Source of the DNA: Siminovitchia fordii DSM 16014 = CIP 108821
GTDB taxonomy: Bacteria > Bacillota > Bacilli > Bacillales > Bacillaceae_C
NCBI RefSeq assembly: GCF_000374565.1
Contig: NZ_KB894694.1
Location: 79,749 to 143,748, forward strand
Direction of reading: 5' to 3'
Length of the DNA stretch: 64,000 bases
The notes beneath the pieces are model-generated. The model was not told the origin of the DNA, did no database searches, and worked only from the letters and a program-made list of their open reading frames with translations. Position 1 is the stretch's first letter, and every line of letters begins with the position of its first letter. This document shows positions 54,759-64,000 of this stretch, one piece after another. A program made the translations under genes and the position numbers.

Positions 54759-54783
54759 AATTTCTGGAGGTATGTGTACTTTT

Positions 54784-56067
54784 ATGTCGTCAACTATTTC
54801 TGACACGCCGGCTATTGCCATGGAGATTTTTGAACAATATGAATCGAAAGTCAGGAGTTACAGCCGAAGCTTCCCCACCGTTTTTAAAAAGGCTAAAAAC
54901 TACAAATTGTGGGATATCAATGATAAGGAATATATCGACTTTTTTGCAGGCGCAGGTGCCTTGAACTACGGGCATAACAATGAAAAAATGAAAAAGCTCC
55001 TCATCAAGTATCTCGAAGAAGATGCCATCACCCACAGCCTGGATATGGCTACGGTTGCTCGAGGAGAATTCCTCAAAAAATTTAATGAGGTAATATTAAA
55101 ACCTAGAAATCTGGACTATAAGGTGATGTTTCCTGGACCGACTGGAACAAACACTGTCGAAAGTGCCTTAAAGATTGCAAGAAAAGTCACAGGAAGAAAT
55201 ACAGTCATCAGCTTTACAAACGGATTTCACGGAATGACGATTGGCTCTTTGTCCGTAACGGGAAATGCATCGAAAAGAGGCGGAGCAGGAATTCCTTTAA
55301 ACAACAGCGTCTTCATGCCCTTTGATGACTATGTAAAGAACAACAGCTCCATCGAATATATAGAAGCATTTTTGGAAAATAGCAGCAGCGGAATCGACCT
55401 TCCGGCGGCCATGATTTTGGAGACCGTCCAAGGAGAAGGTGGAATCAATGCTGCAAGCTATGAATGGTTGAGAAGTATAGAGAAAATATGCAGAAGATTC
55501 GATATATTGTTGATCATTGATGATGTACAGGCGGGCTGTGGCAGAACTGGAACATTCTTCAGCTTTGAACCTGCGGAAATCACCCCGGATATTGTCTGCC
55601 TGTCGAAATCTATTGGCGGATACGGTCTTCCAATGGCATTGACCCTTATAAAGAGCGAATACGATATTTGGGAGCCGGGTGAACATAACGGGACTTTCCG
55701 CGGAAACAATATGGCTTTTATCACTGCCACTGAAGCATTAAAATACTGGGAAACGAACAAATTTTCACAAGAAATTGCCCAAAAAGCCGAAATGATGAGT
55801 TCATTTGTTGACTATGTCATTCACGAATACCCCCAGCTAAACGCTGAAAAAAGAGGACGTGGCCTCATGCAAGGTGTAGCATGCAAAAAAACGGAAATCT
55901 CTGAAGGAATATGTGGGGAAGCTTTTAGGCGTGGACTGCTTATGGAGACTTCAGGACCTGAAGGAGAAGTATTCAAATTTCTTCCTCCCCTGACAATTGA
56001 CCAGGAAGGACTTGAAAGTGGCTTTCAAATCGTGGAAGATAGTATCAAAGCTGTTCTGAATAATTAG
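54784..56067 (+). CDS. ectB: L-2,4-diaminobutyrate aminotransferase (EctB)
   Basis: About 427 residues, class III aminotransferase. EctB landmarks: [71 protein letters not shown] and the PLP-lysine Lys275 in [14 protein letters not shown]. It converts aspartate semialdehyde to diaminobutyrate using glutamate. GGAGG lies 13 bases before the ATG at 54784; the ATG at 54772 is only one base from it, so the start is slightly uncertain. Confidence 0.93.
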   Translation: MSSTISDTPAIAMEIFEQYESKVRSYSRSFPTVFKKAKNYKLWDINDKEYIDFFAGAGALNYGHNNEKMKKLLIKYLEEDAITHSLDMATVARGEFLKKFNEVILKPRNLDYKVMFPGPTGTNTVESALKIARKVTGRNTVISFTNGFHGMTIGSLSVTGNASKRGGAGIPLNNSVFMPFDDYVKNNSSIEYIEAFLENSSSGIDLPAAMILETVQGEGGINAASYEWLRSIEKICRRFDILLIIDDVQAGCGRTGTFFSFEPAEITPDIVCLSKSIGGYGLPMALTLIKSEYDIWEPGEHNGTFRGNNMAFITATEALKYWETNKFSQEIAQKAEMMSSFVDYVIHEYPQLNAEKRGRGLMQGVACKKTEISEGICGEAFRRGLLMETSGPEGEVFKFLPPLTIDQEGLESGFQIVEDSIKAVLNN

Positions 56068-56084
56068 ACAAAGGGGATGAAAAA

Positions 56085-56471
56085 ATGATTGTAAGAACTT
56101 TAGAAGAAGTAATTGGAACAGAAAATGAAGTTAAAGCTGATAACTGGGTTAGCCGCCGCCTGCTGTTAAAGGATGATAATATGGGCTTCTCATATCACGA
56201 CACCATTATATATGCGGGAACAGAAACGCATATTTGGTATAAAAATCACTTGGAAGCTGTATATTGTGTGGCTGGAGAAGGTGAAATCGAAACCATTTCC
56301 GATGGAAAAGTGTATCCGATCAAAGATGGAACAATGTATGCTCTTGATAAAAATGATGAGCATTATTTGAGAGCGACCAAAGATATGAGAATGATATGCG
56401 TATTCAATCCACCGCTGACCGGAAGAGAGACGCATGATGAAGAAGGAGTCTATCCCCTAGTGGAAGATTAA
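56085..56471 (+). CDS. ectC: Ectoine synthase (EctC)
   Basis: 128 residues, a small cupin. EctC motifs: [64 protein letters not shown] and [20 protein letters not shown]. It closes N-acetyl-diaminobutyrate to ectoine. Neither ectD (hydroxylase) nor a dedicated aspartokinase gene follows; a terminator does. Confidence 0.95.
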   Translation: MIVRTLEEVIGTENEVKADNWVSRRLLLKDDNMGFSYHDTIIYAGTETHIWYKNHLEAVYCVAGEGEIETISDGKVYPIKDGTMYALDKNDEHYLRATKDMRMICVFNPPLTGRETHDEEGVYPLVED

Positions 56472-56483
56472 TAGGATGAGAGG

Positions 56484-56515
56484 AACCCAGGCTAGGAACA
56501 GGCTTGGGTTTTTTC
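56484..56515 (+). terminator. Rho-independent terminator after ectC
   Basis: AACCCAGGC (56484-56492) pairs with GCTTGGGTT (56502-56510), including one G-T pair, and a run of T follows directly. Confidence 0.8.
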
Positions 56516-56534
56516 CTGCCTTCAAACCAACTTC

Positions 56535-56543
56535 TGATATAAT
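56535..56543 (+). promoter_or_regulatory. Extended -10 promoter for the LytTR regulator gene
   Basis: TGATATAAT is an exact extended -10 element, about 35 bases before the regulator start and just after the ectC terminator. No good -35 is seen. Confidence 0.5.
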
Positions 56544-56577
56544 TCATATATAGATTTTGAGAAATGAGGATCGGAAA

Positions 56578-57606
56578 TTGGAACTGAAATTTATTAATGC
56601 AGAGAAAAGAATTCATGATACACTCGTCTTCCCTTCCTTCGACTTGACTGTCAACCTCGGACAGGTTGCCGCACTTTATTCCAGTGTGAATGTCAGGGAG
56701 CAGATGATTCATTTGCTTCTTGGAAAAACGGCGCTCTCTCAGGGAGAAATTCGATTTGGCCCGGCCCCTTTAAAACAGGCATCCAGAGATATTGGCTTTT
56801 TATTTTTGAATGGACCATTATATGAACGGCTTTCTGTAGAAGAAATGCTCAAGTTTATAAAAGGTTTATATGAATCCGATCAAAATATTGATCAAGCATT
56901 AAAAGCAGTTCACCTGGATCAAAAGCGGAAATTAAAGATTCATAAATTGTCATATTCAGAGAGTAAAAGAGTTCAGTTTGCCTGCCTCCTCTTGCAAAAC
57001 CCTGCCATATATATTTTGGAAGAACCAGATCAAAACCTGGACTTGGAGTCAAAACAAATATTCCTTTCTCTCCTTCATGAACTTCGGCAATCGGGAAAAG
57101 CAATCCTGATCCTTACGGGCAATATGGAAAGTGCGGTTACAGCTGCCGATAAGGTTTATAAACTCGACGAGAACGGGTTGTCCCCCATTCAGGTCGAAAG
57201 CGGCGACCCTAAATCGCTTGAGGAACAATTGGAAGAGGAACACCAAACAGATATGATCCAACCCGTTCAGTTCAAAAAAATCCCAACGAAAATAAAGGAT
57301 AAAATTGTCCTCTTCAACCCTCCGGAGATTGATTATATTGAAAGCAGCGAAGGGCAATCCTTTATCCATATAAAAGGCGAAGCTTTTCCAAGCGACTTTA
57401 CTCTACAGGAATTGGAAAGCAGGTTATTACCTTTTGGTTTTTTCCGATGTCACCGTTCTTATATCGTAAACCTGCAAAAAGTCCGCGAAGTGATTACTTG
57501 GACAAGGAACAGCTACAGCCTTGTTTTGGAGGATGCCAACAAATCAACCATTCCTCTCTCAAAATCAAAAATGACGGTATTGAAGGAAATGCTTGGTCTA
57601 AAATAA
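56578..57606 (+). CDS. LytTR regulator fused to a degenerate ABC ATPase domain
   Basis: About 342 residues. Residues 1-215 follow the ABC ATPase fold but lack Walker A (VAALYSSVNVREQMIHLLLG in its place), and the signature reads SYSESKRV rather than LSGGQ; a Walker B-like IYILEEPDQNLD remains. Residues about 240-342 are a LytTR DNA-binding domain (IDYIESSEGQSFIHI, PFGFFRCHRSYIVNLQKVRE, STIPLSKSKM). It probably regulates the ABC exporter downstream, sensing through the ABC-like part. TTG at 56578 has AGGA 7 bases upstream; the frame begins at 56557. The 242 bases to the next gene contain no supported gene. Confidence 0.85.
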   Translation: MELKFINAEKRIHDTLVFPSFDLTVNLGQVAALYSSVNVREQMIHLLLGKTALSQGEIRFGPAPLKQASRDIGFLFLNGPLYERLSVEEMLKFIKGLYESDQNIDQALKAVHLDQKRKLKIHKLSYSESKRVQFACLLLQNPAIYILEEPDQNLDLESKQIFLSLLHELRQSGKAILILTGNMESAVTAADKVYKLDENGLSPIQVESGDPKSLEEQLEEEHQTDMIQPVQFKKIPTKIKDKIVLFNPPEIDYIESSEGQSFIHIKGEAFPSDFTLQELESRLLPFGFFRCHRSYIVNLQKVREVITWTRNSYSLVLEDANKSTIPLSKSKMTVLKEMLGLK

Positions 57607-57848
57607 TGTAGAAACTACAATTATTTCTTGGGAAATATGTCGATTATCTTCTCTATTTACCTGCATTTTACGCCATTCAAATTCTTCGACTTAACTAAAC
57701 TAGCAAAAAGGGATTGGTTCAACTTCCCTTTTGCTCCATTCACATTGAATATAACTCTTTTCGTTCTTTTTTTAATGCCTGGTGCATTATTTCCCTGTAA
57801 CCTGAAGATAACATACGAACGACAAAACGTTTTTTGAGGTGAAGGGAT

Positions 57849-58697
57849 ATGGAAAGTATGATTGAAGTGAAGGATTTGGTTAAAATTTTCGCCGATCAAC
57901 CCGCTCTTGCTGGTGTTGATTTTCAAGTGAAGAAAGGGGAAATCTTTGGCTTTCTAGGACCAAGCGGATCCGGTAAAACTACAACAATAAAAATTTTAAC
58001 GGGTCAAATGAATCCCACAACCGGTTCAGCATCCGTTTTCGGAGAGCCTGTTTCTAAATTAAAACAGTCGGATTACCGGAAGCGATTTGGCGTATTGACT
58101 GACAATAGCGGTTTGTATGAAAGATTATCAGTCAACGATAATTTAAAGCTTTATTGTGATTTATATGATGTTCCCTGTTCAAGAGTAGAGGAAGCTTTAG
58201 CAACTGTTAATCTCACAAAAGATAAAAATAAAAAAGTTTCTACATTATCCAAAGGGATGAAACAGCGGGTTATTTTGGCCCGTGCGCTGCTCCATGAGCC
58301 GGAACTTCTTTTTCTGGATGAACCGACTTCGGCCTTGGACCCAACGAATACCCTTCATATATATGAGGGATTGCGAGCGCTAAATGCCAAAGGAACGACC
58401 ATTTTTTTAACAACCCACGATATGTACGAGGCCGACACCCTTTGTGACCGTGTTGCATTTTTAAATAAAGGGAAAATCCAGCTATTGGATACTCCAGATA
58501 ATCTGAAGAAGAAATACTCTGACGAAACGGTAACAGTAGAGATGTCAAATGAGCAGAAAATCACCGTTCCGATAGGTGCAGAAGGGGCACAGCAGCTTTT
58601 CGAATTAATGAAAACAAATCAAGTGTCAAGAATTCATTCAAATGAACCGACTTTAGGAGATATTTTCATACAAGTGACAGGGAGGAAATTGTCATGA
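57849..58697 (+). CDS. ABC transporter ATP-binding protein (ABC-2 exporter type)
   Basis: 282 residues with intact Walker A (GPSGSGKTTTIKILTG), signature (LSKGMKQRVILARALL), Walker B (LLFLDEPTSALD) and a C-terminal extension typical of drug, lantibiotic or bacteriocin exporters. AGGTGAAGGG precedes the ATG. It overlaps the permease gene by four bases. Confidence 0.9.
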   Translation: MESMIEVKDLVKIFADQPALAGVDFQVKKGEIFGFLGPSGSGKTTTIKILTGQMNPTTGSASVFGEPVSKLKQSDYRKRFGVLTDNSGLYERLSVNDNLKLYCDLYDVPCSRVEEALATVNLTKDKNKKVSTLSKGMKQRVILARALLHEPELLFLDEPTSALDPTNTLHIYEGLRALNAKGTTIFLTTHDMYEADTLCDRVAFLNKGKIQLLDTPDNLKKKYSDETVTVEMSNEQKITVPIGAEGAQQLFELMKTNQVSRIHSNEPTLGDIFIQVTGRKLS

Positions 58698-59401
58698 CAT
58701 TTTCTTGGAGACGTGTAAATGCAATATTAATAAAGGACTACAAGGATTTTTCTCGAAATTTTGCTGTATCCACTATCCTATTTTTCCCGCCGATCCTTGC
58801 CGCTTTTTATGGCCGCATGGGTGTCGACACCATTGAATCATATTACATGATTTTCAATATGGCATTCGTCATGGTTGCAGCCTTTGTTCAGTGCTGTCTG
58901 ATTGCAGAAGAAAAAGAAAAGAACACATTAAGAGGATTGATGCTATCACCGGCAACAACCGCAGAAATTTTGAGCGGAAAAGGCTTATTGTCTTTCTTTT
59001 TCACAATTTTTATCATTGTTCTGAGTGCATTCCTGTTGGATTACAACCCAAAGAACATCGGAATTGTGGCTGCTGCAATCATTCTGTCATCGCTCTTTTA
59101 TCTCGGCTTAGGTACGTTATTAGGCTTGTATGCAAAATCGGTTATGGAAGCTTCCGTCCTCATTCTTCCATTCATTATCATTTTTTCGTTTGGAACTTTT
59201 GTCACCACTTTGGCCGAAAAGTATCCCATTTTAAAAGTGGCCGAATACCTTCCAAACATCCAATTGCTTGAAATAGCGACAAAAATAGAAAATAACGCAG
59301 GATTTGGAGATGCTCTTATAAACTTAGCCATTATCGCTATTTGGATCATTGTCATCTCTGCCCTGACTGTAATCGTCTTTCGTAAGCGGATGGTTGACTA
59401 A
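58694..59401 (+). CDS. ABC-2 type transporter permease
   Basis: 235 residues with six predicted helices and the ABC-2 segment AEEKEKNTLRGLMLSPATTA before the second half. It forms the exporter with the preceding ATPase. A 25-codon open frame with a strong ribosome site follows after 21 bases. Confidence 0.88.
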   Translation: MTFSWRRVNAILIKDYKDFSRNFAVSTILFFPPILAAFYGRMGVDTIESYYMIFNMAFVMVAAFVQCCLIAEEKEKNTLRGLMLSPATTAEILSGKGLLSFFFTIFIIVLSAFLLDYNPKNIGIVAAAIILSSLFYLGLGTLLGLYAKSVMEASVLILPFIIIFSFGTFVTTLAEKYPILKVAEYLPNIQLLEIATKIENNAGFGDALINLAIIAIWIIVISALTVIVFRKRMVD

Positions 59402-59422
59402 TAATCAAAGGAGGCTTTCTTG

Positions 59423-59500
59423 ATGAAACAGGCGTTAAAGTTTGTGATTGCCATGGCATTCGGAATAGCTGCGGTTTCAGTTATTAAGTCGCTTATTTAA
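59423..59500 (+). CDS. 25-residue hydrophobic peptide gene downstream of the ABC exporter
   Basis: The frame encodes MKQALKFVIAMAFGIAAVSV followed by IKSLI. AAAGGAGG lies 8 bases before the ATG, which is as good as any ribosome site in the window. The peptide has two N-terminal lysine-flanked ends and a single hydrophobic helix, so it may sit in the membrane, assist the exporter, or be its cargo or signal. A terminator follows at 59535. No homologue is recognised. Confidence 0.6.
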   Translation: MKQALKFVIAMAFGIAAVSVIKSLI

Positions 59501-59534
59501 CTCAAGCTCGTCCAGCAAACTATTTCACACACAA

Positions 59535-59561
59535 AACCCCTGACTGTATAAGTCAGGGGTT
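59535..59561. terminator. Bidirectional rho-independent terminator
   Basis: AACCCCTGACT (59535-59545) and AGTCAGGGGTT (59551-59561) form a perfect 11-base stem with a 5-base loop between the convergent exporter operon and peptidase gene. Confidence 0.8.
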
Positions 59562-59568
59562 CCTTGAT

Positions 59569-60843
59569 TCAGTCCTCTTCCACACCGCACCAATCGATGA
59601 TATGTGCGGCAAACACTTTTGCAGTATCTATGACACTGTCAATTTCCACATATTCGTCCGGCCCATGCATGTTGGAGCATCTTGGTCCGAAAACAAGACC
59701 GGGCTTGTCATAATATTGTGTGAAACGTGCATCGTTTCCGGCAGCACGTCCAGCAATTTCCACTTCTCTCCCCAAAACGTCTTCCGCCGTCTTTTTAAAG
59801 GCTTTGACATATGGATCTTCGGGGTCTTGATTCCAGGCTTCCGTAGTCCATCCGTACCATTCTACTTCTGGTGGATGCTCTTCGAGCCATTCATCGCCTT
59901 TTGCAGCTTCCTGAACCGTCCTTTCAATCAGTTCCTTTATTTCTGCACGTGTTTCTGAGGGGATGAAACCAACCCTGCATTCAAGTACTGCTTCACCCGG
60001 AACATTGGATGCCCAGTCGCCCCCCTTTAACGTACCGAGATTCATATGAACAGATTGGCCTGAACCTTTATGGAACAGTTCAAAGTAAACCCCTTTGGCT
60101 CTCTTTTCAGCAAGCTCCTCAAGCTCATTGTATACTTTGTACATTTTACTGATTGCATTCACACCTAAATGCGCCATACCCGCATGAGCTGTCTTTCCAA
60201 GCACTCTTACCCGAAAATACATGACGCCGGCATGGGCAACAGTCAGTCTTAAAGCATGAGGTTCAGTTGCAATAAAACCATCAGTTACATAGCCGTCTTC
60301 CAGACAAGAGAGTGTACCTCCCGCACCGCCTGCCTCCTCTTCGATCACACTTTGAAGCATCACTTTACCTTTCGGCTTGATCCCCAAATCCAAAAGCGCT
60401 TTCAGGGCGAACCAGTTAGCCATGAGCCCTGCCTTCATGTCACCTGATCCTCGGCCATACAGTTTATTACCTTCGATTTCGCCGCCCCATGGATCCTTTG
60501 TCCAATTTTCAACCGGTTCCGGTGAAACAACATCAATATGTCCATTAAGCGTTAATGAAGGCGCCTCCTCTTTGCCTTCCCAAATGCCGATAATATTTTT
60601 TCTGCCTTCAAACGGCAAACCAGAACTGCTAAAAGCAGGGTGGTTTTGGATTTTTTCATATTCGGGATAAACCTCGACCACTTTCAATCCAATCTCTTCA
60701 TACTTTTTCTTCATATAATTCGCCATGGCATTTTCATCACCAATTACACTCGGGATTTGAACTGCTTTGACAATAGCTTTCACAAGCTCGTCTTTGTGTT
60801 CTTCAATATAATTTTGAACCTTCTTCTTTGTATTAGCTGTCAA
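59569..60843 (-). CDS. M20-family metallopeptidase (ArgE/DapE/ACY1-like deacylase)
   Basis: About 424 residues. M20 metal and catalytic motifs: LNGHIDVVSPEP (His, Asp), GRGSGDMKAG (Asp), QSVIEEEAGG (Glu-Glu), IATEPH, and a late His in CSNMHGPDEYVE. The dimerisation domain occupies about 200-330 (KTAHAGMAHLGVNAI). Family members cleave N-acyl amino acids or dipeptides. TTG at 60843 follows GGAAGGAG by 7 bases; the frame runs on to 61008 but those codons are AT-rich non-coding sequence. A TetR gene is divergent. Confidence 0.88.
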   Translation of the reverse strand: MTANTKKKVQNYIEEHKDELVKAIVKAVQIPSVIGDENAMANYMKKKYEEIGLKVVEVYPEYEKIQNHPAFSSSGLPFEGRKNIIGIWEGKEEAPSLTLNGHIDVVSPEPVENWTKDPWGGEIEGNKLYGRGSGDMKAGLMANWFALKALLDLGIKPKGKVMLQSVIEEEAGGAGGTLSCLEDGYVTDGFIATEPHALRLTVAHAGVMYFRVRVLGKTAHAGMAHLGVNAISKMYKVYNELEELAEKRAKGVYFELFHKGSGQSVHMNLGTLKGGDWASNVPGEAVLECRVGFIPSETRAEIKELIERTVQEAAKGDEWLEEHPPEVEWYGWTTEAWNQDPEDPYVKAFKKTAEDVLGREVEIAGRAAGNDARFTQYYDKPGLVFGPRCSNMHGPDEYVEIDSVIDTAKVFAAHIIDWCGVEED

Positions 60844-60967
60844 TTTTCTGCTCCTTCCCATAATGTATATATAATAAAAATCAAAATACATATATTCATA
60901 TATATTATAAATCATAATACAAAAAATAGTTAGTTTTTTCCGGTAAGCACTTTCATTTATTGAAAGA

Positions 60968-60997
60968 TTGACAACTGCACCAACCAGTCGGTATAAT
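60968..60997 (+). promoter_or_regulatory. Sigma-A promoter for the TetR gene
   Basis: Consensus TTGACA (60968-60973) and TATAAT (60992-60997) are separated by 18 bases, 40 bases before the TetR start. Confidence 0.8.
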
Positions 60998-61037
60998 TTA
61001 TTTAACAAAATTATTAGACTACTGGGAAGTGAAAGCT

Positions 61038-61583
61038 TTGAGCCGAAAAAAAAATTCGAAAGATAAGATTATTGAGGCAGTCTGTGAATTGGTCAGAAAT
61101 GATGGGATTGCAAAAATGACAATGGAATCGGTTGCTGAAAAAGCAGGATTGAGCAAGGGGGGCCTTTTCTATCATTTCCCTACGAAAGAAAACCTGATAG
61201 AGGCAATGCTAAAACAGATGTTTGACCAATTTGATCATCAGATTAACCAGGAGCATGAGAAGGATCAACTTCCAGGCGGGACTACGCGCTCTTATTTAAA
61301 AACCACTTTCTTGAAATATGATAAGGATGAAAATGAGTTTGTCGTTGCCTTGCTTGCTGCACTTGTTAATAATCCTGAACTTCTGAAACCGGCCAAAGAA
61401 AACTACCAGAATTGGCAAGAACAGTTGGAAAATGATCAAATTGACCCGGTCATCTCAACAATCGTCCGGCTGGCGACTGATGGATTGTGGTTTTCAGAAC
61501 TATTCGGACTCGCCCCTATTCAATCAGAGCTCAGAGAAAAAGTGTTTAGCAAGCTGAATGAATTAATAAGCGAAGCTAAATAA
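61038..61583 (+). CDS. TetR-family transcriptional regulator
   Basis: About 181 residues. The helix-turn-helix is complete (KIIEAVCELVRNDGIAKMTM and VAEKAGLSKGGLFYHFPTKE). The C-terminal TetR_C-like domain is not assignable to a ligand. The start is either TTG at 61038, with GGGAAG about 8 bases upstream, or GTG at 61029. It is divergent from the M20 peptidase and 25 bases upstream of a sigma-54 activator gene. Confidence 0.85.
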   Translation: MSRKKNSKDKIIEAVCELVRNDGIAKMTMESVAEKAGLSKGGLFYHFPTKENLIEAMLKQMFDQFDHQINQEHEKDQLPGGTTRSYLKTTFLKYDKDENEFVVALLAALVNNPELLKPAKENYQNWQEQLENDQIDPVISTIVRLATDGLWFSELFGLAPIQSELREKVFSKLNELISEAK

Positions 61584-61608
61584 TAATTGAATGTAGGAGG
61601 TTATTTAC

Positions 61609-62946
61609 ATGTCGTTCAACTGCCGAAAAAGCATTCAAAATGATAGTGATCTATTAAGAGCAATTGTTGGATGTTCATCAGATGCTATATTAATAGCGGA
61701 TGACAAACACAATATCCTCGAAGTAAACCAGATGTTTGAAAGCCTTTTCGCAGTTGAAGGTCCGCAATTGACAGGAAAAAAACTGTCCGATTATGAAAAA
61801 GAATGGTTCAATGCGGGAGTCACCACTTCTCTTTTTAACAAAAGGAAGCCGAATGTTTTTTCGTTTACATACAAAAATAAAGCAACCATGGCGGTTACGG
61901 CCATTCCATTGGAATTGGAAGAATCACAAGTTAAATATTTCTTATTGATGATTAGAGAGAATGGACAATTATACAGAAACATGAAAAGGGAAACAGTCAA
62001 TAATCCTTACCTTGATTTGATTTCTCAAAACCATGAAATGAAAGGATTAATTAAAACGCTTGAAAAGGTCGCTTTGTTTGACACGACCATCCTGCTGTAT
62101 GGGGAATCCGGGACAGGAAAAGGGCTTCTAGCAAGATATATTCATCAAAAGAGCAAGCGGAATAATGAGCCTTTTGTTGTGATCAACTGTGCGGCCCTTC
62201 CCGAACACTTATTGGAATCAGAACTATTCGGGTATACGGACGGTGCTTTCACGGGCGCCAATAAAAAAGGGAAAATCGGCTTGATTGAAGCGGCCAATCA
62301 CGGGACCTTATTTCTTGATGAAATTGGGGAACTGCCCCTTAACATACAGGCAAAATTGCTTCATGTCATCCAGGATAGGGAATTCACTCCCATTGGCGAG
62401 ACAAAATCCAAAAAGGTCGACATCCGCATAATCACTGCCACCAACAAAAACCTCAAGATGATGGTCAAGAAGAATGAATTCCGGGAAGACCTCTATTACC
62501 GGTTAAATGTAATGGATGTAAAAGTGCCGCCATTGAGGGAACGAAAAAGTGATATCGTCCCTCTGGCCAACTACTTTTTGAAAAAATTTAATAGCAAATA
62601 TGAAATCAATCGCCGCATTGATCAGGAAGTCTATCGCTTTTTTAAAGAATATCAGTGGCCCGGCAATGTCCGAGAATTGGAAAACCTGATAGAAAAGCTT
62701 GTTGTGGTATCCGATGACCTGATAACAATTGATCATATCCCTGCCAACCTGCAGCAAATAGAAATCATCATTCCAGAAGACTCCTCTGGCATTTCCTTTG
62801 ATGAATCTTTGGAAAAACTGGAAAGAAAGATCATCACGGAAACTTATCACCGATATAAAAATTCACGAAAAGTGGCTGAGTGCTTAAAAATCAGCCAATC
62901 CAGAGCGGCAAGATTGATCAGGAAGTATAAACCCTTAGTTGAATGA
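61609..62946 (+). CDS. Sigma-54-dependent transcriptional activator with one PAS domain
   Basis: 445 residues. PAS domain at about 15-120, AAA+ domain with Walker A GESGTGKG (165-172), GAFTGA (212-217) and TLFLDEIGELPLNIQAKLLH, and a C-terminal Fis-type helix (SRKVAECLKISQSRAARLI). It is smaller than the activator at 20631-22760. TAGGAGG precedes the ATG by 10 bases. I see no sigma-54 promoter in the flanking 2 kb, so its target is unknown. Confidence 0.9.
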   Translation: MSFNCRKSIQNDSDLLRAIVGCSSDAILIADDKHNILEVNQMFESLFAVEGPQLTGKKLSDYEKEWFNAGVTTSLFNKRKPNVFSFTYKNKATMAVTAIPLELEESQVKYFLLMIRENGQLYRNMKRETVNNPYLDLISQNHEMKGLIKTLEKVALFDTTILLYGESGTGKGLLARYIHQKSKRNNEPFVVINCAALPEHLLESELFGYTDGAFTGANKKGKIGLIEAANHGTLFLDEIGELPLNIQAKLLHVIQDREFTPIGETKSKKVDIRIITATNKNLKMMVKKNEFREDLYYRLNVMDVKVPPLRERKSDIVPLANYFLKKFNSKYEINRRIDQEVYRFFKEYQWPGNVRELENLIEKLVVVSDDLITIDHIPANLQQIEIIIPEDSSGISFDESLEKLERKIITETYHRYKNSRKVAECLKISQSRAARLIRKYKPLVE

Positions 62947-62977
62947 AAATACCCCAGCCGTCGCTAGGGTATTTTTT
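62946..62977 (+). terminator. Rho-independent terminator after the second sigma-54 activator
   Basis: AAAATACCC (62946-62954) pairs with GGGTATTTT (62967-62975), followed by TT. It is shared with the convergent ferredoxin gene. Confidence 0.75.
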
Positions 62978-62987
62978 CATTAAGCAA

Positions 62988-64000
<1,013 letters not shown>

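Noticed and set aside
57628..57837. 69-codon open frame between the LytTR regulator and the ABC ATPase
   Set aside because: Hydrophobic translation but no ribosome site before its start and AT-driven composition; I left the region as non-coding, although a regulatory leader is possible.

Overview
The window comes from a low-to-moderate GC, endospore-forming Bacillaceae-type Firmicute. Direct support is a small acid-soluble spore protein gene of the SspP type (52042-52164) with a sigma-G-like -10 box, AGGAGG-type ribosome binding sites, frequent TTG and GTG starts, and a terminal ferredoxin/YumC-type pair. The ectoine genes suggest a salt-tolerant species. I see no rRNA, tRNA, CRISPR array or insertion sequence.

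Layout. 1-4 kb: an Lrp-type regulator with a two-gene split chromate transporter, then a divergent MocR regulator / PaiB-like flavoprotein pair. 4-16.6 kb: a peptide-type ABC importer operon (DppB, DppC, OppD, OppF) carrying a C45-family Ntn-hydrolase and a substrate-binding protein. The binding protein plus hydrolase pair is present twice, and between the copies lies a decayed remnant of a second transporter. A YesM/YesN-like two-component system and an unknown membrane protein sit upstream. 16.7-43.7 kb: a large amine/amide utilisation region. It holds an aldehyde dehydrogenase-GNAT-permease operon, a sigma-54 activator, a PotABC importer with three tandem binding proteins, a convergent set (permease, GNAT, amidohydrolase, two more PotD-like proteins, a GNAT-nitrilase fusion, a third C45 hydrolase, a PuuB-like oxidase, a small lipoyl-like protein, an NhaC antiporter) and a class III aminotransferase. 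Three close matches to the sigma-54 -24/-12 promoter precede the dehydrogenase, potA and nhaC genes, which ties the region to the activator at 20631-22760.

43.9-48.3 kb: a nitrilase with an RpiR regulator, a second YtcJ-like amidohydrolase, and a TetR regulator. 48.4-51.6 kb: a GC-rich ectoine uptake operon (EhuBCDA). 52-56.5 kb: sspP, two overlapping arylamine N-acetyltransferases, and the ectoine synthesis operon ectABC. 56.5-59.5 kb: an ABC exporter with a regulator that fuses a degenerate ABC domain to a LytTR DNA-binding domain, ending in a 25-residue hydrophobic peptide. 59.5-64 kb: an M20 peptidase, TetR regulator, second sigma-54 activator, ferredoxin, and the C-terminal part of a ferredoxin-NADP reductase cut by the window edge.

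Working together: the central region looks built to import polyamine-like or acylated amines (five PotD-type receptors, one PotABC, two APC permeases), oxidise them (PuuB-like oxidase, aldehyde dehydrogenase, aminotransferase), and open amide bonds (C45 hydrolases, nitrilases, amidohydrolases). The substrate is not known. The right-hand part is an osmoprotection neighbourhood with both uptake and synthesis of ectoine.
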